A stretch of DNA of 64,000 nt from JBILXY01 sp044378055 (lineage in GTDB: Bacteria > Patescibacteriota > JACMRA01), in the NCBI GenBank assembly GCA_044378055.1, contig JBILXY010000006.1, positions 1 to 64,000 on the forward strand. Direction: 5' to 3'. Under the pieces are notes generated by a model. The model was not told the DNA's origin and searched no databases. It worked only from the letters and a program-made list of their open reading frames with translations. This document shows positions 24,662-34,230 of the stretch, in pieces. Position 1 is the stretch's first letter. Each line of letters opens with the position of its first letter. A program made the position numbers and the translations under genes.

Positions 24662-25588
24662 TTATTCTCTTATTTCTTTACCTGTTAAAATTAGAAAAAT
24701 ATCTTCCAAGGAAGGCTGTCTTAGTTCCATTTGATTAGTATGAATGTCTAAACTTTTAAGCTGGGGAATAAGCTTTTCAAAAATTTCCACAGTGTCATCA
24801 GCTAGAACTGAAAAACCTTTGTTAGAAAATTTCACCTCTGGAAATGTGGTGGTTAGGGCAATAATTTTTTCCGAATTTAGATTGTCTGATTGAACTTGCA
24901 ACAAAGTTCCTGTTCCGTATTTAACTTTTAACTCCGAGACACTGCCTTCAGCAATAACTTTGCCCTCATCAATAATAACCACATAATCACAAAGCTTTTC
25001 GGCCTCTTCTAAATAATGATCAGTAAGAACAACAGCTTTATTTTGCTTTTTAAGTTGATAAATAAAATCCCACAAAAACCTTCTAGATTGTGGATCAATA
25101 CCAGGAGAAGGCTCGTCTAAAAATACCAGACTTGGATTGTGAATTATGGAAATTGCTAAATTTAAACGCCTTTTATATCCACCAGACAAATTTTCAGCCA
25201 AAGTATTTATTTCTTTTTCTAAATTCAAACCGTTAACCAAATTTTGTATTTGCAAATCTGTGTCTTGCTTGCTCATTCCCTGAATTTGTGCCGTAAACCG
25301 CAGGTTTTCCATTACATTAAGCTTATCCCATAAAATTATTTCCTGAGGCATAACCCCAATTTTAGAACGCAAACTATCTGGAATTTGCTGATATTTTTGA
25401 TCATCAATTTGGATATTACCGCTGCCTGCATCAATTTGCCCCGAAAGTATTTTGATAGTGGTGGATTTACCAGCCCCGTTTGGCCCAAGCAAGCCAAGTA
25501 TTTGCCCTGGAATAATTTTAAGACTAACATCTTTAACTGCCAGTTTCGAGCCAAATTTTTTCATTAAGTTGGTGGCAATTATTTGCAT
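24662..25588 (-). CDS. ABC transporter ATP-binding protein
   Basis: GLLGPNGAGKSTT is the Walker A, LSGGYKRRLNLAISII the signature, LVFLDEPSPGIDPQSRR the Walker B and D-loop, and LTDHYLEEAEKLCD the switch His. A C-terminal domain of about 90 residues ending LEDIFLILTGKEIRE is typical of ABC-2 exporters. I start at ATG 25588 (MQIIATNLMKKFG); the in-frame codon at 25600 adds only MFFV. It follows ackA and precedes the permease. Confidence 0.92.
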   Translation of the reverse strand: MQIIATNLMKKFGSKLAVKDVSLKIIPGQILGLLGPNGAGKSTTIKILSGQIDAGSGNIQIDDQKYQQIPDSLRSKIGVMPQEIILWDKLNVMENLRFTAQIQGMSKQDTDLQIQNLVNGLNLEKEINTLAENLSGGYKRRLNLAISIIHNPSLVFLDEPSPGIDPQSRRFLWDFIYQLKKQNKAVVLTDHYLEEAEKLCDYVVIIDEGKVIAEGSVSELKVKYGTGTLLQVQSDNLNSEKIIALTTTFPEVKFSNKGFSVLADDTVEIFEKLIPQLKSLDIHTNQMELRQPSLEDIFLILTGKEIRE

Positions 25589-25638
25589 AACAAAAAACAA
25601 GATAAATCTTAATCGGATTGTAAAGTTTTAATTTGCTT

Positions 25639-26856
25639 TTAAGAATCTTTAACCTCATTTAACATTTGTAATTCTTCGTTGGTTGGAATTATATAGACTT
25701 TTACAGAGGATATTTCCGAAGATATTTTAACACTTTTATTTGGCTCGTCCGAATTTATGTTTAAATTTTTATCTAGAAAAAGACCTAAATATGCAAATTT
25801 ATCACAAATTTTCTGCCTTACTAAATGGGAACCTTCCCCTACTGCCCCAGTAAAAATTATTGCTTCGACACCATTTAACACAGAGATAAACGATCCCAAT
25901 TTTTCCACAATTCTTTCAACCAAATAATCTACTGCAAGTTTGGCTGAGGGGTTGGTAGAGTAATCTTTCACCAAATTTACCATATTGCCAGTATAATTCG
26001 AAATTCCTAAAAGCCCAGATTTTTTGTTTAAAATTGTACCTAGCTCTTCCCACTCTAAATTTTCTTTTTCTCTATAATAATTCAAGGCATTTAAGTTTAC
26101 TTCCCCAGACCTGGTTGCCATTGGTAAACCTTCGTTAGGGCTAAAACCCATACTTGTTTGATAACTTTTCCCATTTTCAATTGCGCATAAACTTGAGCCA
26201 CTTCCAATATGCAATGTAACTATCTTTCCAGTCTGTTTAATTTTAATTTGAGGATTGGTTATTTCGTTTGAATTGGAGTATTTTAGTTGATAGTAAAGGG
26301 AAGAAACATATTTGTGGGAAAGCCCATGGAAGCCAAATCTTTTTATTCCATACTTCGTATAAGCTTGTATTGGCAGGGCGTAAATTTGATTAATTTCTGG
26401 CAGAGTTTGATGAAAAGCTGTGTCGAAAACTGCGATTTGTTTAATTTCAGGATACTCTTTTTGGATAAGTTTAACCAAAGCAATTGCAGGCGGATTATGC
26501 AGCGGGGCAATAGTATTTAATTCTTCCAACTTGGAGATGTTTTCAGGATTCAAAATTGTTGGAGTGAAAAAATGATTTCCACCATGCACAATACGATGAA
26601 TTATTGTGATTGTTTGTGGATTATCGACTAAACATTGCTTTTTTATAAATTCCAGAATAAATATAGGCCCGTTGGCATAATCAATGTTGGTTATAATGGA
26701 CGATTGATATGCATCACCAATTTGATAAGAAAATTTATACTCTTCAGGCGAATAGTTGGTTAATTTTCCAGAAATAATTGGATTAAGCGAGTCTTCGGAA
26801 TAAAGACAAAATTTTAAGGAAGAAGAACCTTTATTTAGGGCAAGATAGTGGGGCAT
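25639..26856 (-). CDS. ackA: Acetate kinase
   Basis: It converts acetyl phosphate and ADP to acetate and ATP. Motifs: LNKGSSSLKF at the start, HRIVHGG, FDTAFHQTLP, KRFGFHGLSHKYV, TLHIGSGSSLCAI and SPNEGLPMATRSGEV. The 405-residue protein starts at ATG 26856 (MPHYLALNKG); an upstream in-frame start at 26937 would add an unusual basic extension. Together with the phosphoketolase gene 700 bases upstream it completes a route from pentose phosphates to acetate and ATP. Confidence 0.93.
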   Translation of the reverse strand: MPHYLALNKGSSSLKFCLYSEDSLNPIISGKLTNYSPEEYKFSYQIGDAYQSSIITNIDYANGPIFILEFIKKQCLVDNPQTITIIHRIVHGGNHFFTPTILNPENISKLEELNTIAPLHNPPAIALVKLIQKEYPEIKQIAVFDTAFHQTLPEINQIYALPIQAYTKYGIKRFGFHGLSHKYVSSLYYQLKYSNSNEITNPQIKIKQTGKIVTLHIGSGSSLCAIENGKSYQTSMGFSPNEGLPMATRSGEVNLNALNYYREKENLEWEELGTILNKKSGLLGISNYTGNMVNLVKDYSTNPSAKLAVDYLVERIVEKLGSFISVLNGVEAIIFTGAVGEGSHLVRQKICDKFAYLGLFLDKNLNINSDEPNKSVKISSEISSVKVYIIPTNEELQMLNEVKDS

Positions 26857-26952
26857 ATGTTTTGGTTGTTTTTGAGAATTGCGAAACTTTAAGATTTTTG
26901 AATCTAATTTTTTAGATTTATACCTAACCCTTAGCAATCAACAATTTTTAGG

Positions 26953-26988
26953 CAAGAAAAAAGGACCTGCGACAAGTTCAACAGGCCT
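26953..26988 (-). terminator. Terminator of the lipoprotein gene, running into the ackA promoter
   Basis: AGG-A-CCTG (26962-26969) and CAGGCCT (26982-26988) pair with one bulge, followed on the minus strand by TTTTTTC and then TTGCCT, which is at -35 distance from TAAGGG. Confidence 0.7.
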
Positions 26989-27015
26989 TTTTATGTTTGA
27001 TTCTATATAAGAAAT

Positions 27016-27447
27016 TTATATTGCTGTGGAGTCGAGAGTTAAACTTCCATCTTTGTTCAATACATAAGTAAACACCGCACTATTTCCATTTGGAAACTCA
27101 ACATATACCATGATAAATTTGGTCTTGGCTGGCCAGTTCACTGAAACTTTGTATGGTTCACCGCCTGCTCGGTTCTCAAAGCTTTTATTTTCAGCAAGAG
27201 GGGTATCAAGCTTAGGTTGAAAGTTTTCCAGCCAAATTTTTGTTGCTGCTCCTAGGTCATTTTCAAAACTGTTGAAGTCCAATTGCACGACAAGCTTTGG
27301 TGCATTAGATCGTTCAACAATTTCGACTTGTGGCGAAGCTTGCGACGTAACTTTACCTCCACACGCTGTAAACAAAGAAGAAAGCACAAGGACTAAGCAA
27401 AGAATAAGAGTTCTGTTACTTAAAAAACGGTTTTGATTCGAAATCAC
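27016..27447 (-). CDS. Putative lipoprotein
   Basis: The 143-residue product starts with GTG and carries a lipoprotein signal peptide: positively charged start, hydrophobic core LILCLVLVLSSLF, and lipobox-like FTACGG, with the Cys as acylation site. The mature part is a small beta-rich domain. GGAG lies eight bases before the GTG. The gene looks richer in GC than its neighbours and has its own strong terminator. Family unknown. Confidence 0.7.
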   Translation of the reverse strand: MISNQNRFLSNRTLILCLVLVLSSLFTACGGKVTSQASPQVEIVERSNAPKLVVQLDFNSFENDLGAATKIWLENFQPKLDTPLAENKSFENRAGGEPYKVSVNWPAKTKFIMVYVEFPNGNSAVFTYVLNKDGSLTLDSTAI

Positions 27448-27529
27448 TGTAATTCTCCAAGAATGTTAGGTAAATTGTAGCACAAAACTACCTTGTTATA
27501 AAAGCACACAATTTAAATTTACGCAAGCC

Positions 27530-29998
27530 CTACTCCGTCCATTTCCAATTTAAAACTTCGGGTAAATCTTGGCCGTGCTCCACGATATATTTACTGTGTT
27601 CTATTAGCTTGGCGTTCAAAGCTTCGATTAATTTTCTGGATTTTTCTGCTATAACCGCATTTGTTTTTGAAGCTATTTCTAGGGCTTTTATAGCTACATG
27701 AAACCTTGAAGTTCCGTTTAAAACTTGCATATCAAAAGGTGTAGTGGTTGTTCCATGCTCGGTGTAGCCAATAATTGTGGTTCTACTAGCTAGACTTGAG
27801 CTATATAAAACTTGTTTTAAAGCTTCGGGGTAACCATGGAAATTAATTAAAATTGGTACATCTTTGGGAAAAGTTTTAGCATAAAGTTCCTCTGCTTGTT
27901 GGCTTGATTGAACATTTCCTAAGCCAAAACAGGTAGCTTGATTAATATTCACATATTTAAAATTCAGCTCTGGAGCGTTTTCTTTTAACCAAGTTATAGC
28001 AGCCATAGTTTCCAAAGTTTGGTAATCACCGGCTGAGGCTAGCACAATATCGGGATAAATTGAGCTTAAAGCCAAATTATTATCGAGTCTTCCGTTGACA
28101 CTTCCTGCAAATTCCCACCCCATAATGCCTTGCTGAACTTGGATTTTCGCTTCTTGGGTATTCAGCCATTGTGGCAATTCAGTTTTACCAGCAACAATTA
28201 AATTAACAGTATTGTTTGCTCCGAGGGCTTTTTCCAAAGTATTCAAACCAACATTCACATCTACAGGAAAATATACATTCACAAAACCAACCTGCTTGGA
28301 AAGCAAAGTATTAATTAAAATAGGGTTTTGATGAGTAAAACCATTGTGATCTTGCCTCCAAGCTGTGCTGGTTGCAAAATAATTCATACTTGGTCTTTCA
28401 CCACGCCATGGAAATTCTAGGCATTGTTTAGAATATTTTATGTACTGATCAATTTGGCTTATAATTATTGCTAGGAAAGCTTCGTAGGAAAATAAAATTC
28501 CGTGCCCTCCGTTCATGGTATACCCTTGCATCCAACTTTGCAAAGTTTGTTCGCTAAGCATTTCCATTATTTGCCCTTCAACGGCTAAGTTATCATCCCA
28601 TTCTTTTAAAGGAAGATTGAAAACCCGGTTGGAACTGTTGAATAAATCTTCTAGTCGGTTGGATTCACTTTCATCTGGGGAAAAAACCCTGAAATTGGTT
28701 GGATTCTCCGCAATTACCTTTTTCAAAAACTTGGAAAGGTGCACAAGCTGATTTCCATTTTGACCTCTAACTAAGGTTGTGATTTCAAGATCTATAAAAT
28801 CTGGAAAATTTAATGGTTTGCAAGCTGAAGTTAAAGCTTCTTGATACTGCCCTAACCTATTTTTTTCAGAGGGTAAAAGTTGAGTAATTTCAGATTGAAT
28901 TTCATTGTTGGAAGTGTTGATCAATTCATGGACTTTGTAAGATTCAAGCCAATTTTGTAGAAGTTCAAATTCTATTTTATTGTTTTTAGGAGATTTTAGC
29001 GGAATTCCATGGGATAAATTATTCCCTTCAATTTTAGCTCCACCAGCATACTTTGGTCCAGTCCAGCCTTTTAAAGTTCTCAGTAGTAAAACAGGCAACT
29101 TGGAAGTTGTTCCGGCTTTATAATTCACAATTTGTTGGTAACACAATGCCAAAGTATCTAGGTAATCTTTCAACCATTCATCTTGTTTATCGAGACTTGT
29201 TGAAATTTCGGAGGTTAGTGAAGTTGAGTAATTTTGAGTAACTAAAAATGGTTGGTAGTTTAACCCTTCAAAATATTTAAACAAACTTTCATCGCTCATT
29301 CGACTATAAATTGTAGGTCCAGAAATTTTATAATCATTAAGGTGCAAAATTGGTAGAACTGCTCCATCTTTTTCAAAATTAACAAACTTATTACTTTGCC
29401 ACGAAGCTGCTAAAGCCCCAGTTTCTGCTTCACCATCCCCAACCACACAAACGGTTACCAAATTTGGCTTATCTAAAACAGACCCAAAAGCAAGACCTAA
29501 TGAATAGCCAAGCTCACCACCTTCGTTAATGCTTCCAGGTAGCCCAGGATAAGTGTGGCTTGGAAACCCAGAAGGCCATGAAAAGTTTTTAATTAAATGT
29601 TCTCCCCCTATTAAATTGGCAGGATATTCCGAATAGTATTTTTCCAAGCTTCCTTCCAGCCACAAATTACTTAAAATAGCCGGAGCCCCATGCCCAGGAC
29701 CAACAACCAACAAGATATTCTTACCACCGACATTTCCAACCTTCTCGTTGTTTCCAATATTTTCGACATTTCCACCGTTCTCCAAATTACAATTCAACCA
29801 ATTCAAACCTGCGTAAACCAAATTTAGCCCAGGAACTGTTCCCCAATGCCCTATAATTCTTTCTTTAATATCACTTGAGTTTAACTTATTTTCCAGCCAA
29901 AAATTACTTTTAAGATACAAAGAAGCAGCCGCAACATAATTTGTAAGTCTAAGCGACTTTTTAAGCCCAGCAATATCTTGCAAATTAGATTTAAACAT
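27530..29998 (-). CDS. xfp: Phosphoketolase (xylulose 5-phosphate/fructose 6-phosphate)
   Basis: This thiamine diphosphate enzyme splits xylulose 5-phosphate (or fructose 6-phosphate) to acetyl phosphate. VGPGHGAPAILSNLWLEG is the diagnostic phosphoketolase motif. GDGEAETGALAASW binds the cofactor, DGAVLPILHLNDYKISGPT follows, and LLRTLKGWTGPK and HGILFSYEAFL are conserved. At 822 residues it is full length. With ackA it forms the core energy route expected for a fermentative CPR cell. TTTACC-17-TAAACT ends nine bases before the ATG. Confidence 0.94.
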   Translation of the reverse strand: MFKSNLQDIAGLKKSLRLTNYVAAASLYLKSNFWLENKLNSSDIKERIIGHWGTVPGLNLVYAGLNWLNCNLENGGNVENIGNNEKVGNVGGKNILLVVGPGHGAPAILSNLWLEGSLEKYYSEYPANLIGGEHLIKNFSWPSGFPSHTYPGLPGSINEGGELGYSLGLAFGSVLDKPNLVTVCVVGDGEAETGALAASWQSNKFVNFEKDGAVLPILHLNDYKISGPTIYSRMSDESLFKYFEGLNYQPFLVTQNYSTSLTSEISTSLDKQDEWLKDYLDTLALCYQQIVNYKAGTTSKLPVLLLRTLKGWTGPKYAGGAKIEGNNLSHGIPLKSPKNNKIEFELLQNWLESYKVHELINTSNNEIQSEITQLLPSEKNRLGQYQEALTSACKPLNFPDFIDLEITTLVRGQNGNQLVHLSKFLKKVIAENPTNFRVFSPDESESNRLEDLFNSSNRVFNLPLKEWDDNLAVEGQIMEMLSEQTLQSWMQGYTMNGGHGILFSYEAFLAIIISQIDQYIKYSKQCLEFPWRGERPSMNYFATSTAWRQDHNGFTHQNPILINTLLSKQVGFVNVYFPVDVNVGLNTLEKALGANNTVNLIVAGKTELPQWLNTQEAKIQVQQGIMGWEFAGSVNGRLDNNLALSSIYPDIVLASAGDYQTLETMAAITWLKENAPELNFKYVNINQATCFGLGNVQSSQQAEELYAKTFPKDVPILINFHGYPEALKQVLYSSSLASRTTIIGYTEHGTTTTPFDMQVLNGTSRFHVAIKALEIASKTNAVIAEKSRKLIEALNAKLIEHSKYIVEHGQDLPEVLNWKWTE

Positions 29999-30045
29999 AA
30001 TTATTTTAGTTTAACTTAAAAGCCAAATTCGGTAAAGACTGAAAC

Positions 30046-31581
30046 TTAACCAAGGAATTTTTTACTAGTGGAATCTGTTTCAACCACATTGTTTGGCTGG
30101 GTTGTTGGTGCAGCATTACTATTTGGATATTCAACGGTAGCTTGGCTTGGATTTGGAGTGTTAATTTCAGTGTTATTTACACTTGTTTGAGCCGGATTTG
30201 CAGAATATTGCTGATGTGGAGTTTCTATAGATACGGTTTGATAATCTTGATCAGGTGTCGTTGATTTCAAATTTTCTAAAGTTTGATTATTACTAACCAA
30301 AGGTACATTATTATTTACAGGTGCAGCAGGTTCTTGATAACCACGAGGATAATTATTTAAGCTAAATTCTTCATCGGCTTTTTCTAAATGAATTGGTGTC
30401 GGTGCATTGCCATTTGTGTTGATATTAATATTCAACATGGTTTTAAATTGCCCATCCAAAGTAGGATTTTTTTCTGGGGAAGCCACTGGTTTATTTGCAA
30501 GTTTAGCATTTTTTACCTTTACCGCACTGAATAAATTCAATCTTTCTAAAATTAACACCACCAGATTAACAAACAGCATTAAAACTGAGATAAGTATGGC
30601 TGGATAGACCAAATTGAACGACAATCTTAGAACATTCCAGGCAAGTAAATTAACAATTTCAGCAGTGGCAAAACCCGGCAAAATTAAAAGATTTAAACTT
30701 GACCCTAAATAACTAACTCCGCCTGTTAAAACTAACCAGAATATACATAAACTTAAAGTGCTTGTGGAAATAAACCAGAACAATCTTCGCATGTGGGCAA
30801 TAATTTTTTTCTTATTTAAAACCACCAGAGTAATATCTGCAGCTAAAACCAACATAAATATTATAAAGAAAATTACAACTTGGCCTCTAAAAGCAATTAA
30901 TTGATCACGGAACCAGTTTAATCTGCTTAATGTTACTTGGTTAGCACCGCTAATAACCGAGTCAGCCCTAACTTGGTCGCTAAGCGAAGAAATTGGATTA
31001 TTTTTAATGATACTATCCAATGAATTAAAACCACTTTGCTGGGTTATATCTAAAACATCACTTAATTTCTTACTTCCATCCTTTACTTCTTTAGGTAAAC
31101 AAAAAGTTTGAGAAGGGTCGTATCCTTCGGTTTTAAGCTTGGTAACTTCAGCATTATCACACTCTGGAATACTTAAATTATTATCACGAACTAATTTATC
31201 GGTTTGAATATCTAATTGTGAACGAACGGCAGTTTCAATTTCGTTAGTTGGTAAATAAAAACTTAGAATATTTGAATCGCCATTTAGCCATCTAGTAATA
31301 TAATCAATATTTTTTTCAGAAACATCTTTAAGCCAATCAGGAGTTACCAATCTATCAACCACGGGGCCAATAATTAAATAACCTAAAACTTGATTACTGC
31401 CAGGAGTGTTGGCATAATTTTTCTTTAATTGATCATTTAATTTTTGGTAGAAATTTTCCTGAATTAAAGAATCTTTGTGGATACTGGCGTTTGGTAATGT
31501 AAAAGCAATACTAAAACCAACAATAAGCAAAGGCAAAATTGCCACAATTAAACCTTGAATGAACGATTGTAAAAAACGCAT
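30046..31581 (-). CDS. Polytopic membrane protein, unknown
   Basis: The 511-residue product has an N-terminal transmembrane or signal-anchor helix (about 5-27), an extracytoplasmic domain of about 200 residues (two Cys near 140-162), four further transmembrane helices between about 228 and 350, and a long Pro/Asn/Gln-rich C-terminal tail, probably cytoplasmic and disordered. I recognise no family. TTGACA-17-TAGGTA ends nine bases before the ATG. It lies upstream of xfp on the same strand. Confidence 0.7.
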   Translation of the reverse strand: MRFLQSFIQGLIVAILPLLIVGFSIAFTLPNASIHKDSLIQENFYQKLNDQLKKNYANTPGSNQVLGYLIIGPVVDRLVTPDWLKDVSEKNIDYITRWLNGDSNILSFYLPTNEIETAVRSQLDIQTDKLVRDNNLSIPECDNAEVTKLKTEGYDPSQTFCLPKEVKDGSKKLSDVLDITQQSGFNSLDSIIKNNPISSLSDQVRADSVISGANQVTLSRLNWFRDQLIAFRGQVVIFFIIFMLVLAADITLVVLNKKKIIAHMRRLFWFISTSTLSLCIFWLVLTGGVSYLGSSLNLLILPGFATAEIVNLLAWNVLRLSFNLVYPAILISVLMLFVNLVVLILERLNLFSAVKVKNAKLANKPVASPEKNPTLDGQFKTMLNININTNGNAPTPIHLEKADEEFSLNNYPRGYQEPAAPVNNNVPLVSNNQTLENLKSTTPDQDYQTVSIETPHQQYSANPAQTSVNNTEINTPNPSQATVEYPNSNAAPTTQPNNVVETDSTSKKFLG

Positions 31582-31784
31582 GATGACTTATACCTAGTAT
31601 CAGCTGTTTGGATTGTCAAACCTATTTAAAGGAATATTTCTTAAAATCTAGATTCATTCAAGATTATAGTTTAAATATGAAGGAAGAGTCGAAATATAGT
31701 TTTAATTCAAAAACCAGTAGTTAGTCCAAACTTGAACACATAAATTCTTGACAATGGAACTATTTTGCTAAACCCTACAGATAC

Positions 31785-31862
31785 GGGTATGTAGCTCAGC
31801 CTGGTTAGAGCACAGATCTTATAAGTCTGCGGTCGGCGGTTCAAATCCACCTATACCCACCA
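31785..31862 (+). tRNA. tRNA-Ile with UAU anticodon, CCA encoded
   Basis: Acceptor arms GGGTATG (31785-31791) and TATACCC (31852-31858) pair with one G-T. The anticodon stem CAGAT/GTCTG closes the loop CTTATAA, so the anticodon is TAT, reading AUA. The discriminator is A and CCA is encoded. Most bacteria instead read AUA with a CAU tRNA modified by TilS. TTGACA lies at 31749. Confidence 0.92.
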
Positions 31863-31924
31863 ATGTGGTATACCAATTAATGTTACCCAAATAAATTTTT
31901 AGCCTTTTTAATCAAATAAACTGT

Positions 31925-32218
31925 ATGTTGCCACAAAACTTTCTAGCCGGTCTAGAAGAAACCATAGCCAGATTCATAAGTCTAATTTTCACAATTACAT
32001 TTTATGGATTATATTTTGGAAGTAAAACTCCAGTTCTGTTTGATTGGTACACTTTGATTGGAATTCTAGCCCTATTCTGGCTTGTTTACGAAGCTTTAGC
32101 TTATTTACTTTTTGTTGTATTCAATTTCTTTTCTAAGAACAAAAACCACAAAGATGAACATTCTGCTGGCCAAGTAAATTCTGCAATAGAAGAAGCGGAA
32201 AACCAAGAAATGAATTAA
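31925..32218 (+). CDS. Small membrane protein, unknown
   Basis: The 97 residues include two hydrophobic helices (about 15-33 and 42-70) and a charged C-terminal tail (KNKNHKDEH and Glu/Asn). The family is unknown. It ends about 40 bases before ssb, which has its own promoter. Confidence 0.65.
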   Translation: MLPQNFLAGLEETIARFISLIFTITFYGLYFGSKTPVLFDWYTLIGILALFWLVYEALAYLLFVVFNFFSKNKNHKDEHSAGQVNSAIEEAENQEMN

Positions 32219-32219
32219 T

Positions 32220-32248
32220 TTATCCACAAAACCCCTATTATCTAAAAT
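32220..32248 (+). promoter_or_regulatory. ssb promoter
   Basis: TTATCC at 32220-32225, 17 bases and TAAAAT at 32243-32248. The ATG is at 32258, so the transcript would start only two or three bases before it. Confidence 0.6.
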
Positions 32249-32257
32249 AACTATTAT

Positions 32258-32710
32258 ATGAACAAAATATTTTTAATTGGCAGACTTACAAAAGATGCTG
32301 AAATAAGATCAACCAACAACGGAAAGAAAGTAGCAAGTTTTGCTATCGCTGTAAACGAAGGTAAAGACCAGAGTGGTCAGGAAATTGTCCAATTTTTCAA
32401 CCTAAGTGCTTGGGAAAGACTAGCCGAAATTATCGAGCAATATGTTAAGAAAGGAACCAAAGTAGCCATAGTTGGAAGATTACAAAACCGTTCTTGGGAT
32501 AAACCAGACGGAACTAAAGCCTATGCAACCGATGTAGTTGTTAAAGAATTGGAAATTTTATCCTCAAACGACCGATCAGAATCTGTAGCCACAGATAGTA
32601 ATTCTTCAAGCTCAATGTCTTCCAGCCCTGCTACCGAGGCACCAAGCAAACCAGCCGGAGAATTACCAGACATCAATGTAGATGACATAAACATCCAAAT
32701 GCCATTCTAG
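32258..32710 (+). CDS. ssb: Single-stranded DNA-binding protein
   Basis: MNKIFLIGRLTKDAEIRSTNNGKKVASFAIAVNE is an OB-fold start typical of SSB, followed by VQFFNLSAWERLAEIIEQYVKKGTKVAIVGRLQNRSW. A Ser-rich linker and the acidic tip INVDDINIQMPF close the protein; the tip is the docking site for repair and replication partners. The 150-residue length is normal. Confidence 0.93.
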   Translation: MNKIFLIGRLTKDAEIRSTNNGKKVASFAIAVNEGKDQSGQEIVQFFNLSAWERLAEIIEQYVKKGTKVAIVGRLQNRSWDKPDGTKAYATDVVVKELEILSSNDRSESVATDSNSSSSMSSSPATEAPSKPAGELPDINVDDINIQMPF

Positions 32711-32724
32711 GTTTAGCGGCGATT

Positions 32725-32749
32725 CGTAGAGGCGAGCCTGTCTCGCCAT
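32725..32749 (+). repeat. REP-like GTAG-tagged palindrome (first of three)
   Basis: CGTAGA precedes GGCGAG (32731-32736) and CTCGCC (32742-32747), then AT. The stem is the same as in the elements at 173-196, 46611-46634 and 62656-62680. Confidence 0.7.
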
Positions 32750-32770
32750 TTGTGATCATGCATTAACAAC

Positions 32771-32796
32771 CGTAGCGGAGACCCCCAGGTCTCCAT
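32771..32796 (+). repeat. REP-like GTAG-tagged palindrome (second of three)
   Basis: CGTAGC precedes GGAGACC (32777-32783) and GGTCTCC (32788-32794), then AT. The stem differs from its neighbours while the tag and trailing AT are kept. Confidence 0.7.
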
Positions 32797-32815
32797 AATG
32801 TTTTTCAATCAAATT

Positions 32816-32840
32816 CGTAGGGGCGATGTTCACCATCGCC
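32816..32840 (+). repeat. REP-like GTAG-tagged palindrome (third of three)
   Basis: CGTAGG precedes GGCGATG (32822-32828) and CATCGCC (32834-32840) around TTCAC. All three elements in this gap have the same orientation. Confidence 0.7.
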
Positions 32841-32930
32841 TGTGTTGAATTAAAATAGATTTTATTACTTCTTTGGCAGTCTTCCCCGACTATTCAAATA
32901 TTCTTAAAAAAAAATTAAATGGTGTGAAAT

Positions 32931-34100
32931 TTATTCGCACCCTATTCCATTTTTATCTCTATCTAAACCAGCTCTATAGCCTGGCTGACCAGAATAAATT
33001 GGAGCCTTACCTGCAGCTCTAACAGCATCACAATTAGCATAATATACGTCTGTATTAGGTGTTGGAGTTGTATTTGAAACAGGTGTAGTGACAGTCTCCG
33101 GAGCTAATACAACTGGTGTAACATTTAAATTTGGCTGCGTAGTGGTTATTTTAGTTGCAGGCTGATTTGGAGCAGGTGTGTAATTTTTAGCTTTTTGGCT
33201 AGTATCTCCATTACAAGTATCAGGTGAATAAAGTCCTTTTTGTTTTTCCCTAGCTTCTCTAGCTAACACATTAAATTCTTCAAGCTTGGGGTGAGGATAC
33301 TTCGTGTATGAATTTGCATAACCATCTTTTACCATTTCGGCATTAAAAAAATAGCCATCTTCTCTGTAAACATAGGCAAGGGTTCTTCCATATTTGTCTA
33401 TTCTGTTGGCAGGGTCAAATTCTAAGTATACTTTTTTACCAGACAATAATTCTGAAGCTCTCTTGCTAGCTTCTGCACCAAAACACTGTACTGGCTTTCT
33501 TGGGTCTTTAGTTTCTGGTGTATCAATACCAATTAAACGCAAAGTTCCAAGCTCGGAAACTTTAATTGTGTCGCCGTCAACAACTGAAGTTACATCGAAT
33601 AACTTCTGGTCTTTTGTTAAACTTCCTAAAGTTGCAATAGCTAGATTTGCCTTAACTGATGTTTGTATATCCTGAGAACCTAAATCATTACCAACATCAT
33701 AACTAGTATTAATTACTTGAGCTTGAGCTATTTTATTTTCCAAGTCTTTTTTAGAATTTTCGGCTTCAATTCTTTTAGACTCTTCTTCTTTAAGCTTATT
33801 TTCTGCCTCCAATCTTTTGCTAACTTCATTTTCTAGCTCGCTTTTCTGAGTGTTAGAGCTAGTTTTATTTTGACTTACCTGTCTAGTTTGAGATTGCAAA
33901 ATTGATGTAAAAGCAAATGATATATAAATTATAACAAAAAAGGAAGACCACACACCTACCAATACATTTCTAAGTTGTTTATTCTTTACTCCATACCACA
34001 ATAAAACGCCAATAATTATGGGATAAAAACATAACCAAAAAACAATCTTACCCCAAGTTGGGAATTTATAAAACCAAGGGAATTTTGTTCGTATATTCAT
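32931..34100 (-). CDS. Membrane-anchored thermonuclease with Excalibur domain
   Basis: From ATG 34100 the product has 389 residues: one or two transmembrane helices (about 18-60), a Glu/Lys coiled coil (about 70-130), a staphylococcal-nuclease-like domain (VVDGDTIKVSELGTLRLIGIDTPE, then CFGAEASKRASELL and DKYGRTLAYVY), a Pro/Thr linker, and a C-terminal Excalibur calcium-binding module with YYANCDAVRAAG and DRDKNGIGCE. It probably cuts extracellular nucleic acid at the cell surface, useful for nucleotide scavenging. TTGACA-17-TATGGC ends eight bases before the ATG. Confidence 0.9.
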   Translation of the reverse strand: MNIRTKFPWFYKFPTWGKIVFWLCFYPIIIGVLLWYGVKNKQLRNVLVGVWSSFFVIIYISFAFTSILQSQTRQVSQNKTSSNTQKSELENEVSKRLEAENKLKEEESKRIEAENSKKDLENKIAQAQVINTSYDVGNDLGSQDIQTSVKANLAIATLGSLTKDQKLFDVTSVVDGDTIKVSELGTLRLIGIDTPETKDPRKPVQCFGAEASKRASELLSGKKVYLEFDPANRIDKYGRTLAYVYREDGYFFNAEMVKDGYANSYTKYPHPKLEEFNVLAREAREKQKGLYSPDTCNGDTSQKAKNYTPAPNQPATKITTTQPNLNVTPVVLAPETVTTPVSNTTPTPNTDVYYANCDAVRAAGKAPIYSGQPGYRAGLDRDKNGIGCE

Positions 34101-34175
34101 TTGTGTTTGCCATAAGTGCAATCTGAGAACATGTCAATGTTTAAAAATAACAAAGTAAATATTTTAATTCAATAA

Positions 34176-34209
34176 AAAATTAAGACCTTCCGTATAATGT
34201 TGGAAGGTC
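34176..34209 (-). terminator. Terminator of 34231-34713
   Basis: GACCTTCC (34184-34191) and GGAAGGTC (34202-34209) form an eight-pair stem, followed on the minus strand by TTAATTTTTT. Confidence 0.8.
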
Positions 34210-34230
34210 AAATAAAATCTGATTGTCAAT

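Noticed and set aside
32725..32840. CRISPR array candidate
   Set aside because: The three repeats have different stems, irregular spacing of about 45 bases and no cas genes nearby; they are palindromic elements.
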